From Amoeboaphelidium protococcarum (Eukaryota; Aphelidiomycota; Aphelidea), in NCBI GenBank assembly GCA_023515745.1, contig JALECJ010000257.1, positions 1,552,687 to 1,616,686 of the forward strand: DNA of 64,000 bases, read 5' to 3'. A model generated the notes under the pieces. That model saw only the letters and a program-made list of their open reading frames with translations, searched no databases and was not told the origin of the DNA. Each line of letters begins with the position of its first letter. Position 1 is the first letter of the stretch. The translations under genes and the position numbers were made by a program. Shown here piece after piece: positions 48,901 to 59,700 of this stretch.

Positions 48901-49539
48901 ACTTCTGGCCATCCTTCGCGCTGGGATGAATACCTTAAGGAAGCTGTATTTGGAATTCGTGTCCGAACTCATGCTGTTACTAAATTCTCTCCATTCTATC
49001 TATTGTATGGGGTCTCTCCGCATATTCCTAGTGACACTCACCCGCCATCTTCCCTTATGAAACCTTTGGATGAATTGGAAGAAGCGCAATTACATGGTGA
49101 ATTGGAAGCTCGTGTTTTTGAAGACATGGGTAATGCTAGACGTGCTGCTTTTGAGCGATCAAAGGTATAAGCTGAGTTAATGAGAAAAAGGTACAATTTA
49201 GATCCTTCTGCCAAGGAGTATTATTTTAAGGTTGGTGATTGGGTTAAGCTGAAACATCACGGCAAGAATAAGTTTGAATTCAATTGGAAGGGTCCGTATG
49301 CTGTGGTTGATGTCGGTTTTCCTGGTACATATTGGCTAATGACTCCCGCTGGATTGCGCTTAGATTCGGTGGTGAATGAGTCGGATCTTGCACCTTGGCT
49401 CAAATCGGTGTAGTAAAACGAATCTTTCTTTTATGATGGTACTGCCTCTAGGACTTAGATGCAGGATGTCCAACCTGGAGAGGGGAGTAGTGTTAACGTA
49501 ACACCTGGTCATGAGGCTGATACCACATCTCGGTGCTGA
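45868..49539 (+). CDS. pol: Retrotransposon Pol (protease, RT, RNase H, integrase)
   Basis: Same frame as gag; about 1223 codons after the gag TGA. Protease: [68 protein letters not shown] (the YxDD box is FIDD) and KCQFAQ. RNase [16 protein letters not shown] and [10 protein letters not shown]. Integrase: HHCC (HDSLGH...CQFCQ), then D,D-35-E with [31 protein letters not shown]-terminal GPY/F-like domain with [10 protein letters not shown] and DLAPWL. The canonical Gln in HPQTNG is TAA (48841-48843) and NAPAQFQ uses TAA twice. Translation runs into the 3' LTR, ending at TGA 49537-49539. Confidence 0.93.
49477..49490 (+). other. Polypurine tract
   Basis: GGAGAGGGGAGTAG directly abutting the 3' LTR, position and composition expected for the plus-strand primer of an LTR retroelement. 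Confidence 0.8.
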
Positions 49540-49757
49540 GTGGCGTACTGATCTTCCCACGCCTCATGTCGCTACCGATGTTTCCCACGCCTTGAGTTAT
49601 ATATGCGGATGTCTGAGTACATCCTTCTTTTTATGATCATCGTGTTAATATAGTTTTTACTTATTTGCACGTTATACTATTTCATCTTGTGTCTGTCCCT
49701 CGAACCTGCTCTGGTGGTTTTCCTATTGTATCTACATATACTTGCTGTAGATTAACA
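49491..49757 (+). repeat. 3' LTR
   Basis: 267 bp, identical by eye to 44683-44949. Its first 49 bp also encode the last residues of the Pol frame. Confidence 0.95.
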
Positions 49758-50046
49758 ATTCTTCGACGATCATACCACAAATGATCTACCTGAACTCGTT
49801 TCGATCTCAGTAGTCAAGATTTGTCGGGCTCTAGTAGTACTTTGATCAGAGATGGCAAGGGAATGTAGAGTGTTGTCGATTAACTTTTTGCCAATTCAAC
49901 ATGTCGAAAGGATGTCACCTGTCTCTTTGTCTTTTAATCGTTCATAGTATTGTGTTGCCTTGCCACACCAACTTTCCGCTTGTTTCCTGCTACGGCTTCA
50001 AAAGTTTTTTTATATATATTCTATTTTGAATATAAATTATATAAGT
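49758..50046. other. Flank between retrotransposon and FIBP gene
   Basis: 289 bp. Ends with a TTTTTTATATATATTC box and AT-rich leader ahead of ATG 50047, plausibly the FIBP promoter. The target duplication ATTC opens it. Confidence 0.4.
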
Positions 50047-51915
50047 ATGCCAGACTACGGTGGTAGTAGAAATCCTGGAGGTCATCAGTATTAGTCAGAA
50101 TGGAATGTTCTGTGGGTAAATGGCCAGATCCCATTTCCGTACGTGTATCAGTGCTGGCTTGAAGGTTAAAACGTGGAAGATGCGCAGTAGAATCTTGTGC
50201 AGAAAGGTCAACATCAGTATTCTAATCCTAAATTTATCACCTCGCAGTACATCCTATTTAAACAGCTAGAACATTATCTCCATCATCCGATAGCTTTCAA
50301 GTCGCAATAATTACATCATCTGCCTGGCGATGAATTACTATCTCTATCAAATCCGTAGTAGTAAACTGCGGAACTGTGTGATTAACAAGGCGCATTAATA
50401 TTGAAGCACCCGCACTTGAAAGTGATGAACGTCATGGTGCAAATGTATTATGATTTTAATGAAGGTGTGATGAGAGAATTATTTGGTAGGAAACTGAAAG
50501 GTTTCGTGTCTTCCATTCAATCATCATCTGGGCAAGGTGCTGCGGGTAAAGTTATGCGAGGACGACTGTTACTGAACAAATCTGTCCGTAAAGAGTTGGA
50601 GGAAATTGCCGTAAAATGCAGTGTAAGTGTGGGTAGTATTAAGCGTTTGGTGGACAACATCAGGCGCATAAGTAAGAAGGTTGAAGAGTTGAAAATGCCG
50701 TATGATCGAGTGTTATCCGTGTACTATTAGCTACCTGCTGATCTTGTGAGACGGTACTCAATCATCGCGTTCATGTATGATTCCCGTATAGACTCTTGCA
50801 TTAACAAGTCTACTAAGTTGAATGTGTGTGATTACAAAGACCTGGAGTACATTGGTGGTTTGATTTTAGATAATTGGACGCTGTAATACGATTAGTTAGA
50901 GCAGCAATAATAATAGTAATAGTAAAAACAACTCCAACATCCTTAAGGTACTGGCAACTAGAATCAGCGCATTCAATAGTAATACTAATAATAGCAATAA
51001 TATTTGGGGTTGAATAGTGATCTTGCTTCCAACGTCCTTGATGCGGACCAGTATGTGGAAGATGTGGATCCCAAATTGGTGTCAGATATCAAAGAATTGA
51101 AGTACTACTATAACTCTAAGGATATCAGCGAGGATTTCAGACTGGTTGTGATGAACTCTCTTATTGCCTCCACCATCAGCGATTCCACTTCCTCTAGTAA
51201 TAATCCTGCTGATAGTTAAGCCACGTTGCAATTATCAAGTTTAATTGCCGCATAGTTGTAACAATAGTATCAGTTGCAGTCGCAATAACAGAGTTGGAAT
51301 GTGAATAGCATTAGTGCTAGCGGTAATAGTTATCCGTCAGTGCTGAAGTAGTTGGTGAAAAGTGTGGTGTCTATTGGATCTTCGCTTAATAATAGTAAAG
51401 AGCTAAAGAATTTTCTGGTTACTCTATTTGAAAAGATTCTAGAGCCTTGCTGCAATGCTGGATGGTCCATGCAGGATTTTTCTATCACTATGACGAGTAT
51501 TGAAGATGGATGGATTTCGTATGTTTAATGGCTCAAGATGTAGTAGTAATTGCAAGCTGGGGGTATTTAGGAATAAAATGTGCAGGGTAATCAGTAATAG
51601 TTAAGGATGCAGACGCAGTAAGAATCCTCAGCTGCACCTGGTGACACTATATAACCAAGCTTGTTCCCATTTCATAAAACTGCCAGTCAGACTAGTTTGA
51701 ATAGTGTCAATAACAAAATTCTTGAAGATGATGTGGTTCATAAGACTAGCGAGAGTTGGTAGAGATTATGTCGCGTCATCCGCCTAGCCTCAATGCAATT
51801 ATATCCCAAAGTTGCGGTATAATAGCAATAATAACCGCATCAGTAATAGTAGTCTCAGAGTAATCCACTTTTACATTAACATCTATCTGCCCTGAATCTT
51901 CAGTCCACCAAGTGA
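50047..51915 (+). CDS. FIBP-family protein (acidic FGF intracellular-binding protein) with polyglutamine insertions
   Basis: 622 aa versus about 360 in human FIBP; the excess is Gln-rich insertion. Family landmarks: FPYVYQCWLEG near the N-terminus, YDFNEGVMRELFGRKL, RKELEEIAVKCSVSVGSIKRLVDNIRRI (the conserved DxLxxIxxxTx.....CxRQxDNxKRI-type block), FMYDSRID and, late, LEKILEPCCNAGWSMQDFS... AQLYPKVAV-like ending. Four Gln tracts (about 50884-51000, 51250-51290, 51540-51620, 51825-51850) consist mainly of TAA and TAG codons. In animals FIBP is linked to FGF1 signalling, but the family is much older; its basic role is not established. No intron. Confidence 0.82.
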
Positions 51916-52036
51916 CCAATGCGGATCTAATTGACTGGTTAAAATAAGTGAGTCGAACATGTAAAAGATATATCGCGTTTAGTAAAGATATTCAACTCAT
52001 ATGAAATTATTATTTTTATCAGCAAAATAAAGCGTC

Positions 52037-53999
52037 TCACACAATTGTATAGTCCTCAGCAGAGAGGGAGACGACTTTAGAGTGAGCAACAGGAGCTTCC
52101 CCACCTCCATTGCTACCGTTAAGAACTTTTGTCAAAGCAACTGCACAGAACGACATATCGCTGTTGAACTAAACTTTGACTGGGAACAACGCATTAACAT
52201 CCTCAGTGCCTTTAATGCTAAACTCCAATGTTCCTGATGGGCTGTCTGCGTCTATTAACAACACTCTCCACTCCAATGTCTTCTAACCGTTCGTCAATTG
52301 ATAATCTCCATCGCAATTATTAATCTTTGGCAACGCTCTACACACAGATGCACACACACAATGTATGAAATGATATACAGTAAGATAATACGTTAAACTT
52401 ACGGCACAGGAATAGAGATGACTACATTCTTCATGACCAGCTTCTCGGATAAAAGCTCATACTCCAGACTGCAGTCCAGCGATCCATTACCGCTCACAGA
52501 TGGCCACACACTTACAGACAGCGGCACCATACTCTCGTCTTTACTCGAATACCTCCACTTTAACACTGGCAAATTCTAATTGAGAGGAAACGACTTATTA
52601 GCATCTTTAGTCGTGATAACATGACTACTTGACCACAACTATTTATCAACGAGCGGATGAGTCTTGAAGGTAAGATTAGGCTCATCCACAGCTAACACCT
52701 GCAGCTTCAACTTGGCCTTGTTCGCATCTTGACATCTCAAAGTCATCTCACCTTTTACTTCAAGATTCTCAAGACCTCCATCTCTGTGCAGAGTGGCGAT
52801 AATCTTTTCATCAATAACAACCTGAACAGCTTCATTGTTGCTGGCACTCTATGTCTACGACTGATACGATTGTTATTGCTATTGAGGCGAAGTGGCACCA
52901 ATAGAGCTAGTCATAGATGCATTTCCATTACCGGACAATCCACCTGGCTGTTAGGATAAAGCAGGAACATTGGGGATACCTTCATCTTGGCGGATAGTGT
53001 CGAACATGCCGCCCATCTTTTATTTGGATCCCAGCTATAATCCCTTCTTGGGAGCGTTGGCCGCCAAAGCTGCAGTATTACTAGGTGTGGCCAGTCCGAC
53101 ACCACTCCCACCAGAGCCAAAACTTCCAGTATCTTATCTGCCATACTGAGAGCCGCCCATACCACTTCCAGGCGACACTTTGGACTACTAGAGTGAAGAA
53201 TAAGCGGATCCCATGCCACCACTACTACTACCACCCATAGCAGCCTTCATAGCCCGCTCAGCTCTCTTCTGAATCTCAAACTCTTTAGCCTTCTTCTTGG
53301 CAGCCTCAGCGGCTTCTCGCTCCTTATTCTTCTACATGATCTCGGCCAGCTTTTCTTCATGACTCTCCATGGCTATGTTGGTCCGAATCTGGGATAGGTC
53401 AACGTTTTCGCGCAGTCCACCGGCTGATACAATTTCATCAAATGCCATGATCAGGTCAAAAGCCTAGCCTGCCACTTCTACAACTTTCATACTCTTACAC
53501 AGGTCGGATGCAGTCCTAGCAAAAAGGTGCAGAGTGTCAATATCTTGCAGTATATTAGACTACTTGTTAGTTATCAGTACCTACAGATATATAAATAGGT
53601 AACACAGCCCTCGCTCCATTAGAAATGAAGACAGAGGGGACCGTAAATAATAAAATCAAGAGTTAAGACACCACTACGACTAAATAATCAGATAGCTTAC
53701 CATGTAAAGTTCATCCAATGGTTGGTACACGAAGCGAACACTATCAGTCTCAACAAATGTGTGCTACTACCCGCTACTTATCAACTTAGGAAAAGAAGCA
53801 AGTAATCCTTCAATTCTACCTCGCCCAACTTCAATAAATTATCGACTAACCACGGCTACACACATAACATGACATGGTATGAATGCGCGCATACACATCC
53901 ATCCATCCATCAAGTAAAAGTCAAGTAAGACATTCAGAGTTCGCAAGCCAACTTACCATTCCCGCTCTTTGTACAAATACTAGCAGATAGAACAACCAT
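52037..53999 (-). CDS. ARCN1: Coatomer subunit delta (archain, COPI)
   Basis: COPI coat subunit for Golgi-ER retrograde transport. 558 aa (human 511) in four exons, read on the minus strand: 53999-53957, 53855-53701, 53580-52403, 52337-52037; introns of 101, 120 and 65 nt, all GTAAG...TGTAG-like. N-terminal longin part: MVVLSASICTKSGN, VVSRQFIEV, RIEGLLASFPKL, VRFVYQPLDELY, MVLITNKQSNILQD. Then SAGGLRENVDLSQIR and ESHEEKLAEI followed by an Ala/Lys coiled coil. A Gly/Ser/Gln-rich linker precedes the C-terminal mu-homology domain (EVKGEMTLRC ... SAEDYTIV). Exon sum 1677 nt. This is the most intron-rich gene in the window. Confidence 0.94.
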
Positions 54000-54555
54000 A
54001 ACTTGCAATAATTAAAAACAGACGCTTGCACTCACTACTATTAAAAGCGAACAATATATATATAAAGAGCAAGAGATTTTAGGTTAACTAAAGTACGACA
54101 ATACAGTAGCTGTAAGACAACAACTCGTAGTTATAACTAAGAAAGAACGGGAATCGACAGTTTTCAAAAAGCGCGAACGAACGAACGAACGACTTGTTTG
54201 AAGAATCAGAAACAACAACATTCGTACGCTATCTCTCTCACTCACTCTCTCTCTCTCTCTCTGTATATATTCTGCTATCTATTCTATGCCTGATAGACTG
54301 GCATTTACGGTAGAATCTTTATTTGTTTTGAGTCGCATTTAAAATGACATTATACTCTTTAAAAGTAGATACAATTTCAAGTGTTTTGTTGTGTTGATAG
54401 GATGCGAATCTTAATCAGAACCAGTTCATTTTCCAAGTGACGCGATATGAATGCATAATCAAGAGGAGGTACTTAGAAAAGACAAACCTCAATACATTTA
54501 GAGTAATAAGATTTAAATAAAAGCCATCTATTTACGACATAAACTTCATTTTCCA
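54000..54555. other. Intergenic, delta-COP to glycosyltransferase
   Basis: 556 bp upstream of delta-COP and downstream of the next minus-strand gene. Contains an AACG tetranucleotide run (about 54175-54191) and a CT microsatellite. No ORF recognised. Confidence 0.4.
54231..54262. repeat. CT dinucleotide microsatellite
   Basis: Imperfect then perfect TC repeat followed by TATATAT, about 230-260 bp upstream of the delta-COP start on its coding strand. Confidence 0.8.
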
Positions 54556-57498
54556 TCAAACTTCCGATGAGCCAATTGCTTCCATGAAAGCTTTTGACAT
54601 TCGCTCATTACGCAATTTGGTCTAATCAATTCCAGATGCCACAGATGTAAACAGCTCAACATAACGTGAGCGCATTATAGATATATCAAACTTGGATCTT
54701 ACCTTTTTAATCACCTACTGATCCACTTTCATATTAATAGTATCAGATACAGCTTTTGCGTACGCATCAATTGGCGCTTTCACGTCCAGCAGTTTGCCGT
54801 TTTCACCGTCATAAACAACCTCAGCAATGCCGCCCACTCTGGAGGCCACAATTGGTATACCAAGAGACGCCGCATAAATAGCAGTAAATGGGACACCTTC
54901 ATATATTGATGTGATCAGGAGAACATCAACATCAACCAAATAATGCTCGACATGATCAACGTGTCCTACAAAGTGCACACGCTAGATTTCCAGAGACAGC
55001 TCCAAACTTTGCATTATGGGCATCTTATCACCATTGCCAATGACAACAAAGTGAATTTCTGCATTATTGACTCTTTGTATATGTGCTGCAATGCGCATCC
55101 ACTTCTCTGGATCTTTCTGCTCGTCCACTCTACCTACGAATGCCACAATGGGAGACTTGGCCGGTATGCCCAACTTCTTTCTCAAATTCACCTGCCGCAA
55201 CACTGAAATCTTATCTTTGTTATACTAATCAAGATCAATTCCATTATAAATCACAGTAAAGTCATCAGCCGGCAAGCGGAACTTGTCTTGCATATATTGA
55301 TGTAGATCATCACTTATAAGAACGCGTGAATCCAGAAATTTATGATAATCGACAGAGTATCCATCCCATGCAGCATGTATGGCATACAAATGAATGAGGT
55401 CAATAAACTTGACTTGTGAGTTGTAATCTTATTTGAACTTTCTGGCTATGTTGTATCCAAGATAGTTATTGCGGACGAACACAACGTCAATGGCTCTAGA
55501 GTAGATCAGGTACTCCACTAATCGCATACTACTTTGCCAGCCATTAGCAATCTTTCCCAAATGAAAAATTTCATGACACCAAGGAGAAAACCGATCTTCC
55601 CAGACGTGTACTTTGCTTTCATCTTCAGTCACAACGGTAACTCTAAATTTTTGATGCCCGCCATATTTGCTGTTAGTGGCAAGAGCATGAATCACATCAA
55701 TATCAACTTACTCCGCTCCACCAACGGTCATATAGGGGATCATGTACAGCACGTTAATAACATCCTGAGTCTTTGGTTATCTCAAGTTGCGCATTGATAA
55801 GGATGGGTAATCATAGACAGGCGACGATGGAAAGGTAACATCTCTGTCATCAATATGGCCACCGAACTGTACGTTAGTAGACAGAGATACGTTGAACTTT
55901 TGATAATAACGTTGATCTAATCGCTTAATCTTGTGGCCAGCTCCAGCGTTAGATTACTAACCATAAGCTTTCGCATTACGCTTAATCAGCTGCTCCTTTA
56001 GCTGATCAGAATTCAGCTTTTGGCTGATAATTTTCCCAGTCATACCATTCTTATGACGCCTATAAAAGAACAATTTTTCATTCAGCAACTTGCCATGCTT
56101 GTTCTCACCAAGCAGTCTCAACCAAAAGTCATAATCTTCCCAGCCATTGAATGTTTCGTCCATGCCACCAGCCATAATGTAATCCTGTCTATTGACCATC
56201 GCGAAAGAGGGAAGATAATTCTCTTCCAGTAACTTCTTTCTGTCGAACTCCTTCAAGATTACTTGATTGAATTCCCCAAAATGCACAGAGCCAGGGAAGA
56301 TATAAGTCGCGTCTTTATGTTCGCACAACTTTAACGCCAGCTTCTCGATCGTGGTGGCATTGATAAGATCATCTGGATCAAAGAAGATGATAAACTCTCC
56401 CTTGGCATGCAGCGCACCAATGTTACGCGCATAGGATAGTCCACGATTTTGTTGACTAACAACTCTCACATTCCAGTTACTTAATGTGCTCTGTATCGAT
56501 GCATCCAAGAGTTGACGCTCGCGATTGCTTGAACCATCGTCGACGATTATTATCTCCAAGTCGCTGAAACTCTAAGCAGAAAGGGCTTCGAAGGACTCTT
56601 GTGCATAGATACCGCTATTATAATAGGGAATTATAACTGATACCAAAGGTGGCCTCTTGTTAAGCAAATCTTCAGCGATACGGTTGTCGATCAACTTCAG
56701 CCTTGTCTAGTACTGGTGGCCCACCTGAGAGATTCTGCCAGAGATTATACTGATCCTTCGATCAAATATAGCCATTTACGCAATTTCATCATATAAAGCA
56801 GCACATTGTAATTGAGCCACATTGCCAAGACTAGCTCTAAGTGCTGCAATGTCAGTTATAGTATTAGACAAAGCAAAATCTCCACCATAGACCAATTTCA
56901 TAACGTTCCGCCATTCAGTTTAAAGCGATAGATAATCACGCGGCTACTACTCATCTCCAGCAAGTGCAACAATCTCATACTTATTCTCAACAGCAACTAT
57001 AGAAGCCATAGCGTCTTCCAACGCATCTCTACTACTAAAAGTCTCACCAGCCTTTAGAGCCATAGTCCAGCGACATGCAGACTGAACAACCATAGTCATC
57101 GTACCAGAGCAGTCACGCGCGACACTCAAGTCACGCCCTCGTTGATCTTCAGACAGTATAGAAACTTCCACATCAACAAACGATTGTTGAGTGATGGAGT
57201 ATAAAGTTGCATTCAGTAATTGCCGATTAGCAATATCTCCATGCACCATAATGTGAACACAAGACGCTTACGCATCCGAGTCGACCTTGTTCAAAACTGC
57301 GCCTTGAATAGAATGAGCATAGGGAACTATCTCAAAATCACGCCCACCATATGAGTATACTTTACCGCCAAATATTCTTTTGCTAGCTCTCTTAAGTTAA
57401 GCATTGCCATCGCCAGAGAACAGCATGACCAGAACGTACAAAATCAACCCAACCACCAGTATGGATCGACGTAACCTTCTAAATCGCTAAACGAACAT
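54556..57498 (-). CDS. Multidomain glycosyltransferase: degenerate GT2-like + GT2 + GT4, type II membrane
   Basis: 980 aa. A basic N-terminus and one hydrophobic helix (residues ~10-28, ILVVGLILYVLVML) predict a type II Golgi protein. Region ~75-260 starts like a GT-A fold (LLNATLYSITQQSFVDVEVSI) but lacks a DxD motif. Region ~280-530 is a GT2 domain: VS(V)IIPYYN, IIIVDDGSS, GLSYARNIGA, FFDPDDL (DxD), GWEDYDFWLRL. Region ~570-960 is a GT4 (GT-B) domain: VLYMIPYMTVGGAE, ISDDLHQYM, VIYNGIDLDQY, VAFVGRVDEQKDPEKW, TSIYEGVPFTAIYA (EGxP) and GIPIVASRVGGIAE. Two active transferases in one chain suggest it makes alternating or successive linkages on a polysaccharide or glycoprotein. Sugar donors are unknown. 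Close paralogue at 59701-62688. Confidence 0.87.
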
Positions 57499-57567
57499 AA
57501 TATGCTAACTTTTACTACTAGTGCTCTGAATGTGCTCGTAATACTATGGGCAAGATTAAAGTTAATC

Positions 57568-57738
57568 AAATCGAACATGGACCTACTACTGGATTGCTAG
57601 GCCATCTATAAATAGTGTGAGTATCTAAGTACGGTATGTTGACATGGAAACATCAAAATCGAGCATGGAACTGCCATTGCATTGCTAGGCCGTTTATAAA
57701 TAGCGCGAGTACCCAGGTATACAGTAGGTTGGCATGGA
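57568..57738. promoter_or_regulatory. Tandemly duplicated TATA-containing element in divergent promoter
   Basis: Two imperfect direct repeats, 57568-57648 and 57656-57738, each containing ATTGCTAGGCC, then TATAAATAG and ending ACATGGA/GCATGGA. They lie in the 332-bp interval between two divergent glycosyltransferase genes and could be duplicated core promoters. Similarity is about three quarters by eye. Confidence 0.55.
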
Positions 57739-57830
57739 GATATGAAGTGAAGTGAAAATATTTCCATTCAGCCATTTTACTGTACAACAGCCTCAATTCC
57801 TATAGAATATTTTTAGCCTACTGTGAAACT

Positions 57831-59607
57831 ATGAACAAGTAAAATCTATAGGAGATGTACATGGGTAGATCAAACAGATAAATCATCTTGACCTTGTGTT
57901 ATGGCGCGGTTTTCATCATTCTGTTACATGTAAGTCTTAATTGATCATATGGTATTCACCATCTTAAATCTAATTTGCAATTACAACTTAATGTAGAGCT
58001 TTGCCTCACTCAAGTAGAACCACGATAGAGCGGATTCGAATTAGTCAGAGTCTTTGAGTGGTCCACCGAAATAGTGCCCATTCGCTCCCGTTGCATCAAC
58101 TAAATAGTTGAGAGTGTGCATGGTAACCAAAGACTATGGTAATGCTGATCTAGATTGGGATAAGATTGGCCACAAAGATCCGCGCTGGTCAGTCTCTGGT
58201 CATATCAACCAGCAAGTTGCTGAGAATCTGTAATCTCAAGGCCATTCTGTCACCCTGGTACATGCTGGAGACGCTTCACATGTACATGGGCTCAAAAAAG
58301 ACTCTAAAAAGATACGCATTCAACATGTAAAGAGGTTTGCGAAAGATGTCTTTGGTTTAGATTAGCTGCGATAATCATATGATGCTTTCGCATGGCTTTA
58401 TGAAAACGCGGAGAGTCAATGTGATGCAATTTTAGTGTCCATTACCCATGGTATTGGCTATTACACGGCTCTTGCTAAGCATTAAGGCACCCATTTCAAA
58501 AGTGTACCGGTAGTGTCTATAGCCGCTGAGACGTACGCCTAGTATCTGCACAGGATCTCTGAACTCACCGCCAGTCCGTACGATATGATCATAGAGTGGT
58601 TTGAGAAGGAGACGTTTAACAATGCGTAGCTATCAATGTCCATCGATAAGGAGGTGTCTTTTTAATCATCTCTAGCGGCTTAACCTTTGTGTTCAGTGAC
58701 TTTATCAATAAGCGAATTATAGCAAGTATCTGGTTTGATTGAAGGACTTATTGACTACAATGCTAAAGCTTAGAACGATGGCAAAGCTACTCAGTTGGAG
58801 AAGATTTCAGTTGTGATTGCGACTTATAATCACGGGTCTTGGCTTGTTGACGCCGTGTAATCTGTGATCAATCAAAACTATCCGGGTGAGATTGAGATTT
58901 TAGTCATTGATGATTGTTCGCCCGATAAAGATCATCAAAAAGTTCTTTAATAATTGCCTAGCTTGAGCCAGTAGAACAGGAAGGTTGTCGTGATTCGCAA
59001 TGAGAAGAACGTTTACCTGGGCGCGTCTCGTAATGTGGGCATGAAAGCAGCTACGGGCAAGTTCATTATGTTCTTGGATGGTGACGATTAGATGATGCCA
59101 CAGGAAGTGAAGGAGACTTTTCAAATACTTTAACGTACCAAAGTGGATGCCATTTGTGTGAGACCCCTCTTTTTCACAGCTGCAAAGCCGGAGTAGTAGA
59201 CTACTGGTAGAGAAGACTGGCTGGTTGCTGGTGGCCCACTACCTGCCGGATTCTTCCTCAATACGTTCGGTGGTCCAAATTTTATGATCAAGGCTGATGT
59301 ATTGCGTGCCATGGAAGGATTTACGACTGACAGGACTGGATATGAAGATTGGGAATTCTGGATTCGCTTCTTGATTGCTGGATACCGGTTTGAAAAGCCT
59401 GTGTTACCCATGTATCACTACCGCTTCGGCAACTCCAACTCTATGATTAAGACAATGTCAAATTATGACGGTATTCAGAGAATTCTGCGACACCTACCTG
59501 CTCTATCTTCGTCTGATTTGTAGCGCATAGCGAAAATGTCATCTTCGCTCTATGGTAAGCAACCGTCCAAATTCACCATCAAGGGATATGAGAGTGACTA
59601 ATATTGA
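57831..59607 (+). CDS. Glycosyltransferase: GT-B N-terminal-like half + GT2 domain, type II membrane
   Basis: 569 aa. Exon 1 57831-57929, intron 57930-57996 (67 nt, GTAAGT...ATGTAG), exon 2 57997-59607. A membrane helix (IILTLCYGAVFIILLH) spans the exon junction. Residues ~70-250 resemble only the acceptor half of a GT4 enzyme (VCMVTKDYG, SVSGHINQQVAENLQSQGH, VPVVSIAAETYAQYLHR) without the donor half. Residues ~310-560 form a GT2 domain: ISVVIATYN, ILVIDDCSPD, LGASRNVGMKAA, FLDGDD (DxD) and GYEDWEFWIRFL. The domain order is the reverse of the flanking minus-strand genes. It is divergent from the 980-aa enzyme and converges on the 995-aa one (93 bp between stops). Function beyond glycosyl transfer is unknown. 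Confidence 0.83.
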
Positions 59608-59700
59608 TTCTAAAGAATAAACTTTATAATAGTGGATAGTGAAAGTTTAACTTTAAAATGATTGCTATTTCACTAATCTATTCTCTGTTGTTCAATAGTA

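Larger units (their letters stand above)
44683..49757 (+). mobile_element. Ty3/gypsy LTR retrotransposon, apparently intact
   Basis: 5075-bp element with 267-bp LTRs identical by eye, 4-bp target duplication ATTC (44679-44682 and 49758-49761; an extra A makes 5 bp possible), LTR ends TGTTAA...TTAACA, purine tract 49477-49490 before the 3' LTR. Internal order is Gag (zinc knuckle), protease, RT, RNase H, integrase with GPY/F-type C-terminus: the Ty3/gypsy order. All coding is in one frame with TAA/TAG as Gln, so the element evolved under the host code. LTR identity and open frames indicate recent transposition. The sequence after the 5' LTR does not begin TGG, and only 12 nt separate LTR and the gag ATG, so priming is not by a standard 3'-CCA tRNA match at that position. 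Confidence 0.95.
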
